The notes beneath the pieces are model-generated. The model was not told where the DNA came from. It worked only from the letters and a program-made list of their open reading frames with translations, and made no database searches. From Spirochaetia bacterium (GTDB lineage Bacteria > Spirochaetota > Leptospiria > Leptospirales > Leptonemataceae), in the NCBI GenBank assembly GCA_029880625.1, contig JAOUOA010000008.1:1-16374 (forward strand): a stretch of DNA of 16,374 nt. The letters are read 5' to 3'. Numbering within the stretch: the first letter of the stretch is position 1; the number at the start of each line of letters is the position of its first letter. A program made the position numbers and the translations under genes. Below, one piece after another: positions 7,539 through 15,080 of this stretch.

Positions 7539-7886
7539 ATGACAGCCGGACTCTCAGAAAACAAGTCTGAACTATCGAAAGTATCTGTTGACATCATGGG
7601 CGATACGTATACGATCAAAGGCCAGGCTAATCCGGGATATATTGCAGATGTTGCACGAATTGTTGATGCAAAGATGAGAGAACTTTCCCGGTCCGGTTCT
7701 TCCCACAGCAAGGTAAAGCTTGCAGTCATTACAGCTGTCAATCTTGCTGATGAACTTTTACAGATCAAGCAAGATCCTTCCAGAATTCATTCAAACGGTG
7801 ATGATGATGGACTTTCGTACAGAGCGGAACAGCTGATTTCTCTTCTGGATGAAGGTTTGATCGGCGATACATTTTATGCAGAATGA
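7539..7886 (+). CDS. zapA: Cell division protein ZapA
   Basis: ZapA binds FtsZ and cross-links protofilaments at the division ring, partly through ZapB. The 115-aa product shows the family pattern: strand VSVDIMGDTYTIKG (residues 16-29), then YIADVARIVDAKMREL, then KLAVITAVNLADELLQIK, followed by a short polar region and a C-terminal helix. Length is typical. AAAGG about 8 nt upstream supports the ATG. It follows the ZapB-like gene closely, and its last codons overlap the predicted end of the antisense 6S RNA. Confidence 0.88.
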   Translation: MTAGLSENKSELSKVSVDIMGDTYTIKGQANPGYIADVARIVDAKMRELSRSGSSHSKVKLAVITAVNLADELLQIKQDPSRIHSNGDDDGLSYRAEQLISLLDEGLIGDTFYAE

Positions 7887-8060
7887 AACCGCAGATGCCG
7901 TCCGCCTGCTTTCTCCGGACCTGGTTTAACCAGGTGGGTTCCCTGCAAAAAACTTCTGTTTTCCCGTCATGCGGGCATGACATCTATCTTCTGACCTGGG
8001 ATCCCGTGAAAAAGCTTTGTGGCCCGGAATTGAGTGGCTCGCGAACACCGCAGTCTCATT
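7882..8060 (-). ncRNA. ssrS: 6S RNA (SsrS), regulator of RNA polymerase holoenzyme, on the minus strand
   Basis: 6S RNA mimics an open promoter and sequesters sigma-70 RNA polymerase. Read on the minus strand, the 5' end carries CTGCGGTGTTCGCGAGCC and the 3' end GGCGGACGGCATCTGCGG, close to the E. coli ends (GATGTTCGCAAGCGGGCC and GCCTGCGGCGGCATCTC). The ends pair in a 13-bp closing stem (8060-8048 with 7894-7882) containing three G-U pairs. A second 6-bp helix (GUUCGC with GCGGAC) follows. A perfect hairpin, ACCTGG...CCAGGT (7919-7935), sits in the 3' half where E. coli has its CCTTGAAC hairpin. The 179-nt length matches (E. coli about 184). The three G-U pairs would be A-C mismatches on the + strand, so structure as well as sequence argues for minus. 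The location between zapA and fau is the classical ssrS site; the orientation is opposite. Confidence 0.8.
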
Positions 8061-8063
8061 AAC

Positions 8064-8092
8064 AAAAATGAGGTGAATCCATTTGAAGTCAA
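8064..8092 (-). promoter_or_regulatory. Candidate promoter of the minus-strand 6S RNA
   Basis: Read on the minus strand, TTGACT (8092-8087) is followed after 17 bp by ATTTTT (8069-8064), a few bases before the predicted 6S 5' end near 8060. The -35 is good and the -10 is poor. If real, the -35 lies within the first codons of fau, and the -10 lies just upstream of the fau ribosome-binding site. Confidence 0.3.
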
Positions 8093-8676
8093 GCAACATG
8101 GCCGGTCCAGGATCAAAAATTACTGCACGGGAAAATGCCAGAAATCACTGGAAAGACTTCATGAATCATTCTGAAGAAAAAAGGTCGATTTGTGAAAATG
8201 TCCTTCATTTTCTCTCAGGTTTTAATCCGGATACCAGAATTTTTGCCTATATTGGACTTCCAGATGAAATTGATCTAATCCCAATTCTTCAAAAGCATTC
8301 CTTTCAGGTCTTTATTCCTCTGTTTAACAGTACAGGAAATATGGATTTTGTCCTGTTTATGGATAAAGGGGAAAAGAAAATTGCATTGCAGAAGGGACCT
8401 TTTGGGATTCAAATGCCTGAAAAGGGATCTACTATTTTAGAAGATCCTCCAGGCCGCAATGATATTGTTTTCATTCCTTCCCTTGGTTCAAATTCAGGTG
8501 GATACAGGTTGGGGCGGGGCGGAGGATATTATGACAGATGGAAAGACAGGATGAACCTGTCTTACAGGATTGGCATTCTTCCATCTGTTCTGACCGGGTT
8601 AAATTTTCCAGGTGAAAATCATGATATAATTTTTCACAGGGTCATAACAGAAAGAGGAATTGTCGATTATATATAA
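8083..8676 (+). CDS. fau: 5-formyltetrahydrofolate cyclo-ligase
   Basis: The enzyme (5-FCL, methenyltetrahydrofolate synthetase, YgfA/Fau) converts 5-formyl-THF to 5,10-methenyl-THF with ATP. Visible motifs are YIGLPDEIDLIPIL (about residues 56-69), the IPSLGSNSGGYRLGRGGGYYDR segment (key part RLGRGGGYYDR at 142-152, the phosphate/folate-binding signature) and a C-terminal strand-helix region. At 197 aa it has the usual length. The start is TTG at 8083 with GAGGTG at 8070-8075 at ideal spacing; ATG 8098 is the alternative. Its place after zapA and 6S RNA repeats the E. coli zapA-ssrS-ygfA order. Confidence 0.93.
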   Translation: MKSSNMAGPGSKITARENARNHWKDFMNHSEEKRSICENVLHFLSGFNPDTRIFAYIGLPDEIDLIPILQKHSFQVFIPLFNSTGNMDFVLFMDKGEKKIALQKGPFGIQMPEKGSTILEDPPGRNDIVFIPSLGSNSGGYRLGRGGGYYDRWKDRMNLSYRIGILPSVLTGLNFPGENHDIIFHRVITERGIVDYI

Positions 8677-8678
8677 GA

Positions 8679-8684
8679 TATAAT
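8679..8684 (+). promoter_or_regulatory. Perfect -10 box upstream of cheW
   Basis: A consensus TATAAT lies just after the fau stop, 27 bp before the first possible cheW ATG. No good -35 is found at 16-18 bp spacing. TTGTCG at 8660-8665 is only 13 bp away. It could start the che operon or need an activator. Confidence 0.3.
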
Positions 8685-8711
8685 TCTTTTAAAAACGGGC
8701 TCCATCTTTCT

Positions 8712-9299
8712 ATGGAGAGAATCAGCAGGCACAGAGATATGGACGAAAGAGATAGCGGGTTAAAAAGTATAATGATGGATCTAAAAGACGGCACAATCAG
8801 CGCCAGCTCTGCAGTTGCTCAGAGCACAGATCTTGCTAAAATTGAACTGATGAAAACCCGCGCAGCCAGGGAAAATCTCCTTCAGTTTCTTGTGTTTCAG
8901 GTGGGGAAAGGGCATTATGGAATCAATATTCTTGAAACACATGAAATTCTTAAACCCGTTCAGGTAACAAGAATTCCCAATTCAGGGAATGATATTCTCG
9001 GAGTTTTGAATTTGCGCGGAAATATCATTCCCGTTGTCGATGTGAATAAAAAGTTTTTAGGACGGCACAGTGAAATTTCAAACTTTTCAAGAATTGTCGT
9101 TGCTGCACATGAAGGTAAGTTTACCGGACTTCTTGTAGACAGAGTTGTAGAGGTTGCAAGAGTGAAAGAAGACAGCGTGGAAGGCGCTGAGGTTCGCGGG
9201 CTGTCTCAGGAATACATAAACGGCGCTGCACGATCGGGAGAAAGAATCTTTTTAATTTTGAATCTTGAAATCATTTTTAAAAAAAATATCAATAATTAA
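8712..9299 (+). CDS. cheW: Chemotaxis adaptor protein CheW
   Basis: CheW is an SH3-like adaptor that couples chemoreceptors to CheA. The core runs from about residue 56 (LLQFLVFQVGKGHYGINILE) through RIPNSGNDILGVLNLRGNIIPVVD to a C-terminal IFLILNLEIIF strand, all family hallmarks. The N-terminal 55 residues are extra, polar and probably helical; typical CheW proteins start right at the core. The start is uncertain: ATG 8712 has no clear ribosome-binding site, ATG 8739 has AGG 9 nt upstream, and ATG 8772 is also in frame. The core is unaffected by the choice. cheA follows after 14 bp. Confidence 0.93.
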   Translation: MERISRHRDMDERDSGLKSIMMDLKDGTISASSAVAQSTDLAKIELMKTRAARENLLQFLVFQVGKGHYGINILETHEILKPVQVTRIPNSGNDILGVLNLRGNIIPVVDVNKKFLGRHSEISNFSRIVVAAHEGKFTGLLVDRVVEVARVKEDSVEGAEVRGLSQEYINGAARSGERIFLILNLEIIFKKNINN

Positions 9300-9313
9300 T
9301 CTGGAATTTATTT

Positions 9314-12300
9314 ATGGCGACGAATTTTGATCATTATACAGAAATGTTCCTCGATGAAGCGGGCGAACAGATTGAAGCTCTGAATCAGAATCTTCTGATC
9401 CTTGAAAAAGACGGATTTGATCAGGAAGTAATTAACGAAATTTTTCGTGTTGCTCATACAATGAAATCATCTTCTGCTTTTGTCGGACTGGATAACCTTT
9501 CCAATCTTTCGCACCATATGGAAGATCTTCTGCAATTCGTTAAAGACGGAAAAATTGGAATTTCGACAGATCTTGTAACGCTTTTTTTTGACTGTCTGGA
9601 CAGAATTAAATCAGCGGTTGAAGAGTTCGGCGACGGGAATACGCCGGAAGATCGTTTTGAAGATTTAATCTCTTCCCTGGATCAATATTTAAAAAAAACA
9701 ATTTCAAAACCTGCTCAGAAAAAAGCCGCTGCTCCTGCAAAGCCGGAAGCAAAAACTGCTGATGTAACAAAAAGCCCCGCTCCTGAAAAAACAGAAGAAA
9801 TAACTGACAGCGGAATTATCCATGCATCAGAAGAAAAAGAAGAGATCATAGTTGAATCCCAGGAACTGGTCTCTATCGCTTCTGAATCTTTTCTCACGCT
9901 TGATCCTCCGGATGAAAGTCTGCTTTTTCGGGAATCTTCGGGCAAGCAGGTGTTTGACGGTATCGTTTCGCTCGAACCTGATTCTCCCATGAAAAACCTG
10001 AGGCTTCTTCTTCTGGTACAGCATTTAAAAAGTATCGGGAATCTTTTTAGAAGCGACCCGAGCGAAGAAGATCTTGACGGAGAGACTCCTTATAACCTGA
10101 TTAAATTTCTTTTTATAGGCGATATCTCTAAAAAAGAGCTTGAGCAGGTCTGCCATATTGACATGGTGAGCGATGTCCGGATTGAACCCAGAGATGTAAA
10201 AGGAGGGAGAAAGCGGGAAAGAAAGGATGAAACCGGAACCATTGAAGATGTTAAGACTAAAACTAAAAATATCAAGGTTTCCTCTGAAAAAATCGACTAT
10301 CTTCTTAATAGCGTAGGGGAGCTTGTGATCACAAACTCCGGCCTTATGAAAATATATGAGGATCTTCTCTTTTATCACGGTGATTCACCCCATCTAGCTG
10401 AATTAAAATCCAAAATTGATCAAGCTGCACGGATTGCAAAAGATCTTCAGTCCGGTATTATGAAAACGAGGATGATTCCTGTTGGTCTTGTTTTTCAGAG
10501 ATATACAAGACCGGTTCGTGATCTTTCACTCGAACTGGGTAAAGATGTAGATCTCGTATTTCAGGGGGAAGATACAGAACTTGATAAAAATATTATTGAT
10601 TCTCTCAATGATCCCATGATGCATCTGCTTCGAAATTCTCTTGATCATGGAATTGAAACAGTACCTGAGCGAAGAGGTTCGAGCAAACCTGAGAGAGCCA
10701 CTCTCCTTTTGAATGCCTATCAAAGCGGGAACAATATTTATGTTGAAATTCGTGATGACGGACGAGGGCTCAATAAAGACAGAATTTTAAAAAAAGCAAA
10801 AGAAAGAGGGCTTGTTTCTGAAGATGCAACTCTGACAGATGATGAAATCTATCAGATGATTTTCCATCCTGGATTTTCCACTGCTGAAAAAGTTTCCGAC
10901 CTGAGCGGCCGCGGTGTGGGCATGAATGTTGTAAAAAACATGGTTTCCAGTTTTAAAGGAAGCGTCCAGGTGAAAAATATTCCCGGGCAGGGATGTTCAT
11001 TCATTATGGCATTTCCCATGACGCTTGCAATTGTTTCTGCAATTATTGTAAAAATTCAGAATGAGGAATATGCATTTCCTCTATCTGATGTTGTTGAAAC
11101 CATTCGGGTTACCAAAGAGGACGTAACCACCCTGCAGGGAAGAGATATTATTAACCTTCGTGGAGATATTCTTCCTGTTTATAATTTATCAACGGTACTG
11201 GGTCTGCCGCCAAGAGCATATCTTGACGAATTTCCCATCATTGTTGCAAACAGCGGTATTCGTAAAGTGGGTTTTATTGTCGATGAAATGATCGGAAAGC
11301 AGGAAATTGTAATTAAAACTCTTGAAAAAAATTTCCGTGCCGTGTCGGGGCTTGTCGGAGCCTGCCTGATGGGGGACGGAAGTATTGTAATGGTCCTTGA
11401 TATTATGGGACTTCTTGAGCTTTCTCAGTCTGATTCTCAATCGTCATTCAGTGCATTTGATTTCTCCTCTATAGAATTTGTTGAAAAATATAATTCGGTG
11501 GTTAAGAGCCTTCAAAGAAAAGTTCAGGAAAAAGCGGAAGTAAGAGGTGGAGCGCCAAGAAAGGCAATCGATCGCAGGGGGCTTGTTAAGAAAAAAGAAG
11601 AAAAAAAGGTTCCTGTTGCAGCAACCCGTTCCGAAAGAGCTGAAGCCATTCTCCGCTCAAGGGAAGAAAAAGAAAAGATTCTCGAAGCAGAGATGGACAA
11701 CAAACTCATGGAGGAATTTGATGTTGATCTGGCAGGACTGGATGATGATGATTTTATCATTCCTTCCCCTTCAAATTTTTCACCTTCTCCCAGAAAGAAA
11801 GCCGCAAAAGTAGAAGAAATGCATCCTGATGATGTTTCTGCAATACTGGATGAGGCTGGAATTTCTGAGACAGAGGATTCCTCTGTAGGTTCAGTAATGG
11901 AAGCTGAAACGACCGCCCCGACAGATGAATTTCATGATTCAGATACAGCGCTGGATCAGGATGAACGAGTGGAAGAAGCTCTGAAAAGCTTCCGTGTTGA
12001 AAAAGAGCAGAGGGTCCACAGAGCCCTTGATATTCTTGTCGATGAAGATCATTCTTCAACTCCAGCGTTGTCAGATGAAGATTATAATCGTCTATATGCA
12101 GTAGTAAACACGGGGATGATGAATGCAGGATTTGTGCTTTCCCAGCTTCTTGGATTGAAAGTTGAAGTTTCCGTTCCTGACTTTAAAGCGGTTGATTTTA
12201 ATGAACTTCAGGGATTTATTCCTGATGAAGAAATTATTGGAATTACTCTTGAAACAGAAGGAGACTTTCAGGGATTGGTACTTTTTATTCTGGATGAAGC

Positions 12301-12661
12301 TACCGGTTACCATGCGGCAGGGGATTTAATGGGACTTCCAATGGATAAGTGGTCCAAAGATGCAATAGCAAGGGAAGATATTCTTTCTGTTCTGTCAGAG
12401 TTGACAAATATTGTAGGTTCAAGCGTATTAAATGCTCTGGCAAATAAAACGGGTTTGACAATTTATCCGTCGGTTCCTGGTTTCATTCAAGGCGAACCTG
12501 CTGCAATTATTCGAAAGATCGATGAAATTCGTTCTGTGAATAAAGACCTGCAGATTATTTACGTAAGTACAGACTTTTATAGAGAGGATATGCAGCTTCT
12601 TGGAAGAATGTTCCTGCTACCAACGGGAAATTCTCTTGCGAAGCTGCTGGATAGATTATAA
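9314..12661 (+). CDS. cheA: CheA histidine kinase fused to a C-terminal CheC-type CheY-P phosphatase domain
   Basis: The 1115-aa product is far longer than usual CheA (about 650-750). Domains in order: P1/Hpt with phospho-His H48 in FRVAHTMKSSSAF; Ala/Lys/Pro linker 135-180; P2-like CheY-binding domain about 205-292 (PMKNLRLLLLVQHLKSIG); P3 dimerisation about 315-375; P4 ATPase with N box HLLRNSLDHGIE at 437-448, G1 DDGRGL 481-486, FHPGFS 517-522 and G2 GRGVGMN 532-538; P5 CheW-like about 575-705. A charged, low-complexity linker (706-915) leads to a CheC/FliY-like domain (about 920-1115). There the phosphatase signature [S/D]-x3-E-x2-N-x22-P is intact in the second copy (S1025, E1029, N1032, P1055). 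The first copy keeps N932 and P955 with exact spacing, but alanine replaces the glutamate. The frame is unbroken throughout. The stop overlaps the cheB start. Confidence 0.93.
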   Translation: MATNFDHYTEMFLDEAGEQIEALNQNLLILEKDGFDQEVINEIFRVAHTMKSSSAFVGLDNLSNLSHHMEDLLQFVKDGKIGISTDLVTLFFDCLDRIKSAVEEFGDGNTPEDRFEDLISSLDQYLKKTISKPAQKKAAAPAKPEAKTADVTKSPAPEKTEEITDSGIIHASEEKEEIIVESQELVSIASESFLTLDPPDESLLFRESSGKQVFDGIVSLEPDSPMKNLRLLLLVQHLKSIGNLFRSDPSEEDLDGETPYNLIKFLFIGDISKKELEQVCHIDMVSDVRIEPRDVKGGRKRERKDETGTIEDVKTKTKNIKVSSEKIDYLLNSVGELVITNSGLMKIYEDLLFYHGDSPHLAELKSKIDQAARIAKDLQSGIMKTRMIPVGLVFQRYTRPVRDLSLELGKDVDLVFQGEDTELDKNIIDSLNDPMMHLLRNSLDHGIETVPERRGSSKPERATLLLNAYQSGNNIYVEIRDDGRGLNKDRILKKAKERGLVSEDATLTDDEIYQMIFHPGFSTAEKVSDLSGRGVGMNVVKNMVSSFKGSVQVKNIPGQGCSFIMAFPMTLAIVSAIIVKIQNEEYAFPLSDVVETIRVTKEDVTTLQGRDIINLRGDILPVYNLSTVLGLPPRAYLDEFPIIVANSGIRKVGFIVDEMIGKQEIVIKTLEKNFRAVSGLVGACLMGDGSIVMVLDIMGLLELSQSDSQSSFSAFDFSSIEFVEKYNSVVKSLQRKVQEKAEVRGGAPRKAIDRRGLVKKKEEKKVPVAATRSERAEAILRSREEKEKILEAEMDNKLMEEFDVDLAGLDDDDFIIPSPSNFSPSPRKKAAKVEEMHPDDVSAILDEAGISETEDSSVGSVMEAETTAPTDEFHDSDTALDQDERVEEALKSFRVEKEQRVHRALDILVDEDHSSTPALSDEDYNRLYAVVNTGMMNAGFVLSQLLGLKVEVSVPDFKAVDFNELQGFIPDEEIIGITLETEGDFQGLVLFILDEATGYHAAGDLMGLPMDKWSKDAIAREDILSVLSELTNIVGSSVLNALANKTGLTIYPSVPGFIQGEPAAIIRKIDEIRSVNKDLQIIYVSTDFYREDMQLLGRMFLLPTGNSLAKLLDRL

Positions 12662-13710
12662 TGGCATTTAAAGTATTGATTGTTGATGATTCAGCTCTTG
12701 TCAGAAGAGCTGTAAAGGATGTTTTAGGCAGAGTATCAGGAGTTGAAGTTTGCGGTGAGGCTGAAAACGGCCAGGTTGCAACCACATTAATTGAAGAATT
12801 AAAACCGAATCTTATGATTCTTGATCTTGAGATGCCTGTATTGGACGGCTTTGGAGTTCTGGATTTTGTTAAAGCCAGAGGATTAAAGCTTCCAGTTATT
12901 ATGCTTTCTGCATTTACTCAGACCGGAGCCTTTGAAACGGCCAAGTGTCTTGAAATGGGAGCCCATGATGTCATTCCAAAACCGGATACACAGAACAATC
13001 TGGGTTTTGCCGATGTTGAAAAAATGATCATCGAGAGAGTTTCCGGATTCATACAGCAGGGAAAAGAGAAAAAGTTTGAATCCTCCAGTTTTGATATTGA
13101 AAAAATTCCTGAAAAATTTTCTGAAAAGAATTTTGAAATGCTGGTTTTTGGAAGTTCAACAGGCGGACCGCTGGTTCTTCATAAAATTTTAAGTAAATTT
13201 CCCAATGATTTTCCAGCTCCTATTTTAATTGTCCAGCACATGCCGCCAATTTTCACAAAGGCGTTTGCTGAAAGGTTAAATGAAAACTGCAGTCTTCCGG
13301 CAGTTGAAATTACAGATGGTGAGGAAATTAAAAAAGGGCATATTTATGTTACTCCTGGAAATTTGCATGCATTGATTCAGCCTGTAGGATCAAAAAAAAC
13401 CTTTAAACTTTCCAATGATGATCCTAGAAACTCACACAGGCCTTCCATTGACGTGAGTCTTGAAAGTGTTGTTGATGTTTATAAAGGGAATGCTGTCGGT
13501 GTGATTATGACGGGAATGGGTACTGATGGCGCTAATGGTATGAAGCTTCTCCATGATAATGGCGGTTTAACCCTGGCTCAGGACGAAGATTCCAGTGTAA
13601 TTTTCGGTATGAACAGAAGAGCCATTGAAATGGGCGGCATAATTAAAATTGTCACTCCGGATCGGATTTTTGATGAAATCAGACCTTTTTTCTATAAAAA
13701 GGTGGCATAA
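12661..13710 (+). CDS. cheB: Chemotaxis response regulator protein-glutamate methylesterase CheB
   Basis: CheB removes methyl groups from chemoreceptors when phosphorylated by CheA, giving adaptation. The N-terminal receiver (1-110) has acidic DD at 9-10, phospho-acceptor D55 in LMILDLEMP, S83 and K107. The C-terminal methylesterase domain has catalytic S166 (FGSSTGGP), H193 (VQHMPP) and D289 (GMGTDGANG). The 349-aa length is typical. Its ATG shares one base with the cheA stop (TAATG), so the two are translationally coupled. No cheR lies in the window; the opposing methyltransferase must be encoded elsewhere. Confidence 0.97.
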   Translation: MAFKVLIVDDSALVRRAVKDVLGRVSGVEVCGEAENGQVATTLIEELKPNLMILDLEMPVLDGFGVLDFVKARGLKLPVIMLSAFTQTGAFETAKCLEMGAHDVIPKPDTQNNLGFADVEKMIIERVSGFIQQGKEKKFESSSFDIEKIPEKFSEKNFEMLVFGSSTGGPLVLHKILSKFPNDFPAPILIVQHMPPIFTKAFAERLNENCSLPAVEITDGEEIKKGHIYVTPGNLHALIQPVGSKKTFKLSNDDPRNSHRPSIDVSLESVVDVYKGNAVGVIMTGMGTDGANGMKLLHDNGGLTLAQDEDSSVIFGMNRRAIEMGGIIKIVTPDRIFDEIRPFFYKKVA

Positions 13711-13845
13711 ATTTACATGGTTAGTTTTTTTGAATTTTAATTGCAGTAAGGAAGGGAATCTTTTTTATGTAAGAGAAAGCCTGTTCAGGGGATTCTAGTC
13801 TTCGGGCAATTTTGAACAATATATTATTTATCAGGATGGATGAAA
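13711..13845 (+). promoter_or_regulatory. cheB-cheY intergenic region, possible cheY promoter
   Basis: This 135-bp non-coding gap is unusual in an otherwise tightly packed che-scp cluster. It holds a T7 tract, a T6 tract and TATTAT at 13822-13827 as a possible -10, but no convincing -35 at 17 bp. It may allow cheY-scpA-scpB to be expressed separately from cheW-cheA-cheB. No hairpin terminator was seen. Confidence 0.25.
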
Positions 13846-14205
13846 ATGGCCAAGGTGCTGATTGTAGATGATGCTAAATTTATGCGAACATTGGTAAGGG
13901 ATGCGCTCAGTTCTGCTGGCCATGAAATTGCCGGAGAAGCCGAAAACGGAAATCAGGCAATTGAAATGTACAAAGAATTAAAGCCTGATCTTGTTACCAT
14001 GGATATCACCATGCGTGAAAAAGACGGTATCGAAGCCGCTTCTGAAATATTAAAAATGGATTCCGGAGCAAGGATCATAATGGTAACTGCTCTCGGACAG
14101 GAAGACCTTCTTGCAAAAGCAATTAAAATGGGTGTTAAGGATTTTGTTGTAAAACCATTTCCGCCTGAAAGACTTCAACAAGCTGCTGCAAAAGCCCTTT
14201 CTTGA
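13846..14205 (+). CDS. cheY: CheY-like single-domain response regulator
   Basis: This is a stand-alone receiver (119 aa from this start) with acidic pair DD at 8-9, phospho-acceptor D53 in VTMDITM, T-containing IIMVTALGQ, and the conserved lysine in VVKPFPPERL. No output domain is present, as expected for a CheY that binds the flagellar switch. A 121-aa form from ATG 13840 is possible, but AGGA at 13833-13836 is well spaced only for ATG 13846. The REKDG after the phospho-site replaces the more usual PxxDG. The stop lies just before the scpA start. Its likely phosphodonor and phosphatase are the two halves of the CheA-CheC fusion. Confidence 0.93.
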   Translation: MAKVLIVDDAKFMRTLVRDALSSAGHEIAGEAENGNQAIEMYKELKPDLVTMDITMREKDGIEAASEILKMDSGARIIMVTALGQEDLLAKAIKMGVKDFVVKPFPPERLQQAAAKALS

Positions 14206-14207
14206 CA

Positions 14208-15026
14208 ATGGTCAAAGACGAGGTTTCTGAAAGTGAAGTTCGGGAAGAAAATCCACTTTCCGAAATGGAAGAATCTTTATTTCATGTTTCCTGGATTAAT
14301 GCAAGCGGTGAAGAAGAAGAAGGACCCCTTTCTCTTTTATGGCAGCTGATTTCTTCATACAAGGTTGATATCTTTGAAATTTCTCTTACAAAAATTACAG
14401 AAGATTTTCTTTTATTTATAAACAGAGCAGGAGATCTTAAGATACCTCTTGCTTCATCGTTTGCTGTTATGGCTGCGAAACTTCTTTACTATAAAAGCAA
14501 GGCCCTTCTTCCAGATCCAGGATTTGAAGAGCCTGATCCCGACGACCGTCTCCCTCCTGAATTAATCCAGCAGCTTCTGGAATACAGAAAATTTCAGATG
14601 GCTTCCGAAAAAATCCGCGAACTTGCTGAACTTACACAGGGTATGTTTACTCGTGATTCAGGCTACAGTGCAGAAATTGAAGAAAATTCTGAGTGGCTTG
14701 ATGTAAGCATGATGGATTTAATTCAGGCATATTCACGAATCCTGAAGAAATATGAATCAGAACTTGATCAAACATCCGGCATGGAACTCGAAGAGGAAGC
14801 TTTTTCAGTAGAAGATAAAATAGAAATTATACGAAAACTTCTGGAAAATTCAGTTTCATTTCACTTTGAAGATCTTTTTGAAAATTTTATCACCATGAAC
14901 CGCAGTGAAATTATTGCAACCTTTCTTGCAATTCTGGAACTTGTAAAATCAGGAGAATTGATTGTAAGGCAGAAAGATATTTTCGGTCCCATCCATATTT
15001 TTAAAAAATCTGTTTCTATCATGTAA
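14208..15026 (+). CDS. scpA: Segregation and condensation protein A
   Basis: ScpA is the kleisin that, with ScpB and SMC, forms the bacterial condensin used for chromosome compaction. After a roughly 30-residue acidic N-terminal extension, EGPLSLLWQLISSYKVDIFE gives the N-terminal SMC-neck-binding region. ITEDFLLFI and AAKLLYYKSKALLPDP are family signatures, and the C-terminal winged helix (FLAILELVKSGELIVRQ) is clear. The length of about 272 aa is normal. ATG 14208 lies 2 bp after the cheY stop; TTG 14202, overlapping that stop, is an alternative. No strong Shine-Dalgarno is visible, so coupling to cheY translation is likely. Confidence 0.92.
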   Translation: MVKDEVSESEVREENPLSEMEESLFHVSWINASGEEEEGPLSLLWQLISSYKVDIFEISLTKITEDFLLFINRAGDLKIPLASSFAVMAAKLLYYKSKALLPDPGFEEPDPDDRLPPELIQQLLEYRKFQMASEKIRELAELTQGMFTRDSGYSAEIEENSEWLDVSMMDLIQAYSRILKKYESELDQTSGMELEEEAFSVEDKIEIIRKLLENSVSFHFEDLFENFITMNRSEIIATFLAILELVKSGELIVRQKDIFGPIHIFKKSVSIM

Positions 15027-15080
15027 TTTTGTATTGCTTTGAGTGCTGAAAAAGTCCTAATGGCTTGAAGTTATACAGTT

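Noticed and set aside
6908..7768. A 286-aa minus-strand open frame opposite the ZapB-like and zapA genes
   Set aside because: It is almost pure Ser/Ala, as expected from the complement of GAT/GAA-rich acidic codons, and the + strand genes have ribosome-binding sites and family features.
7887..8082. 6S RNA read on the + strand, as in E. coli
   Set aside because: On the + strand the end motifs do not match 6S, three closing-stem pairs become A-C mismatches and the hairpin falls in the wrong half; all three are correct on the minus strand.
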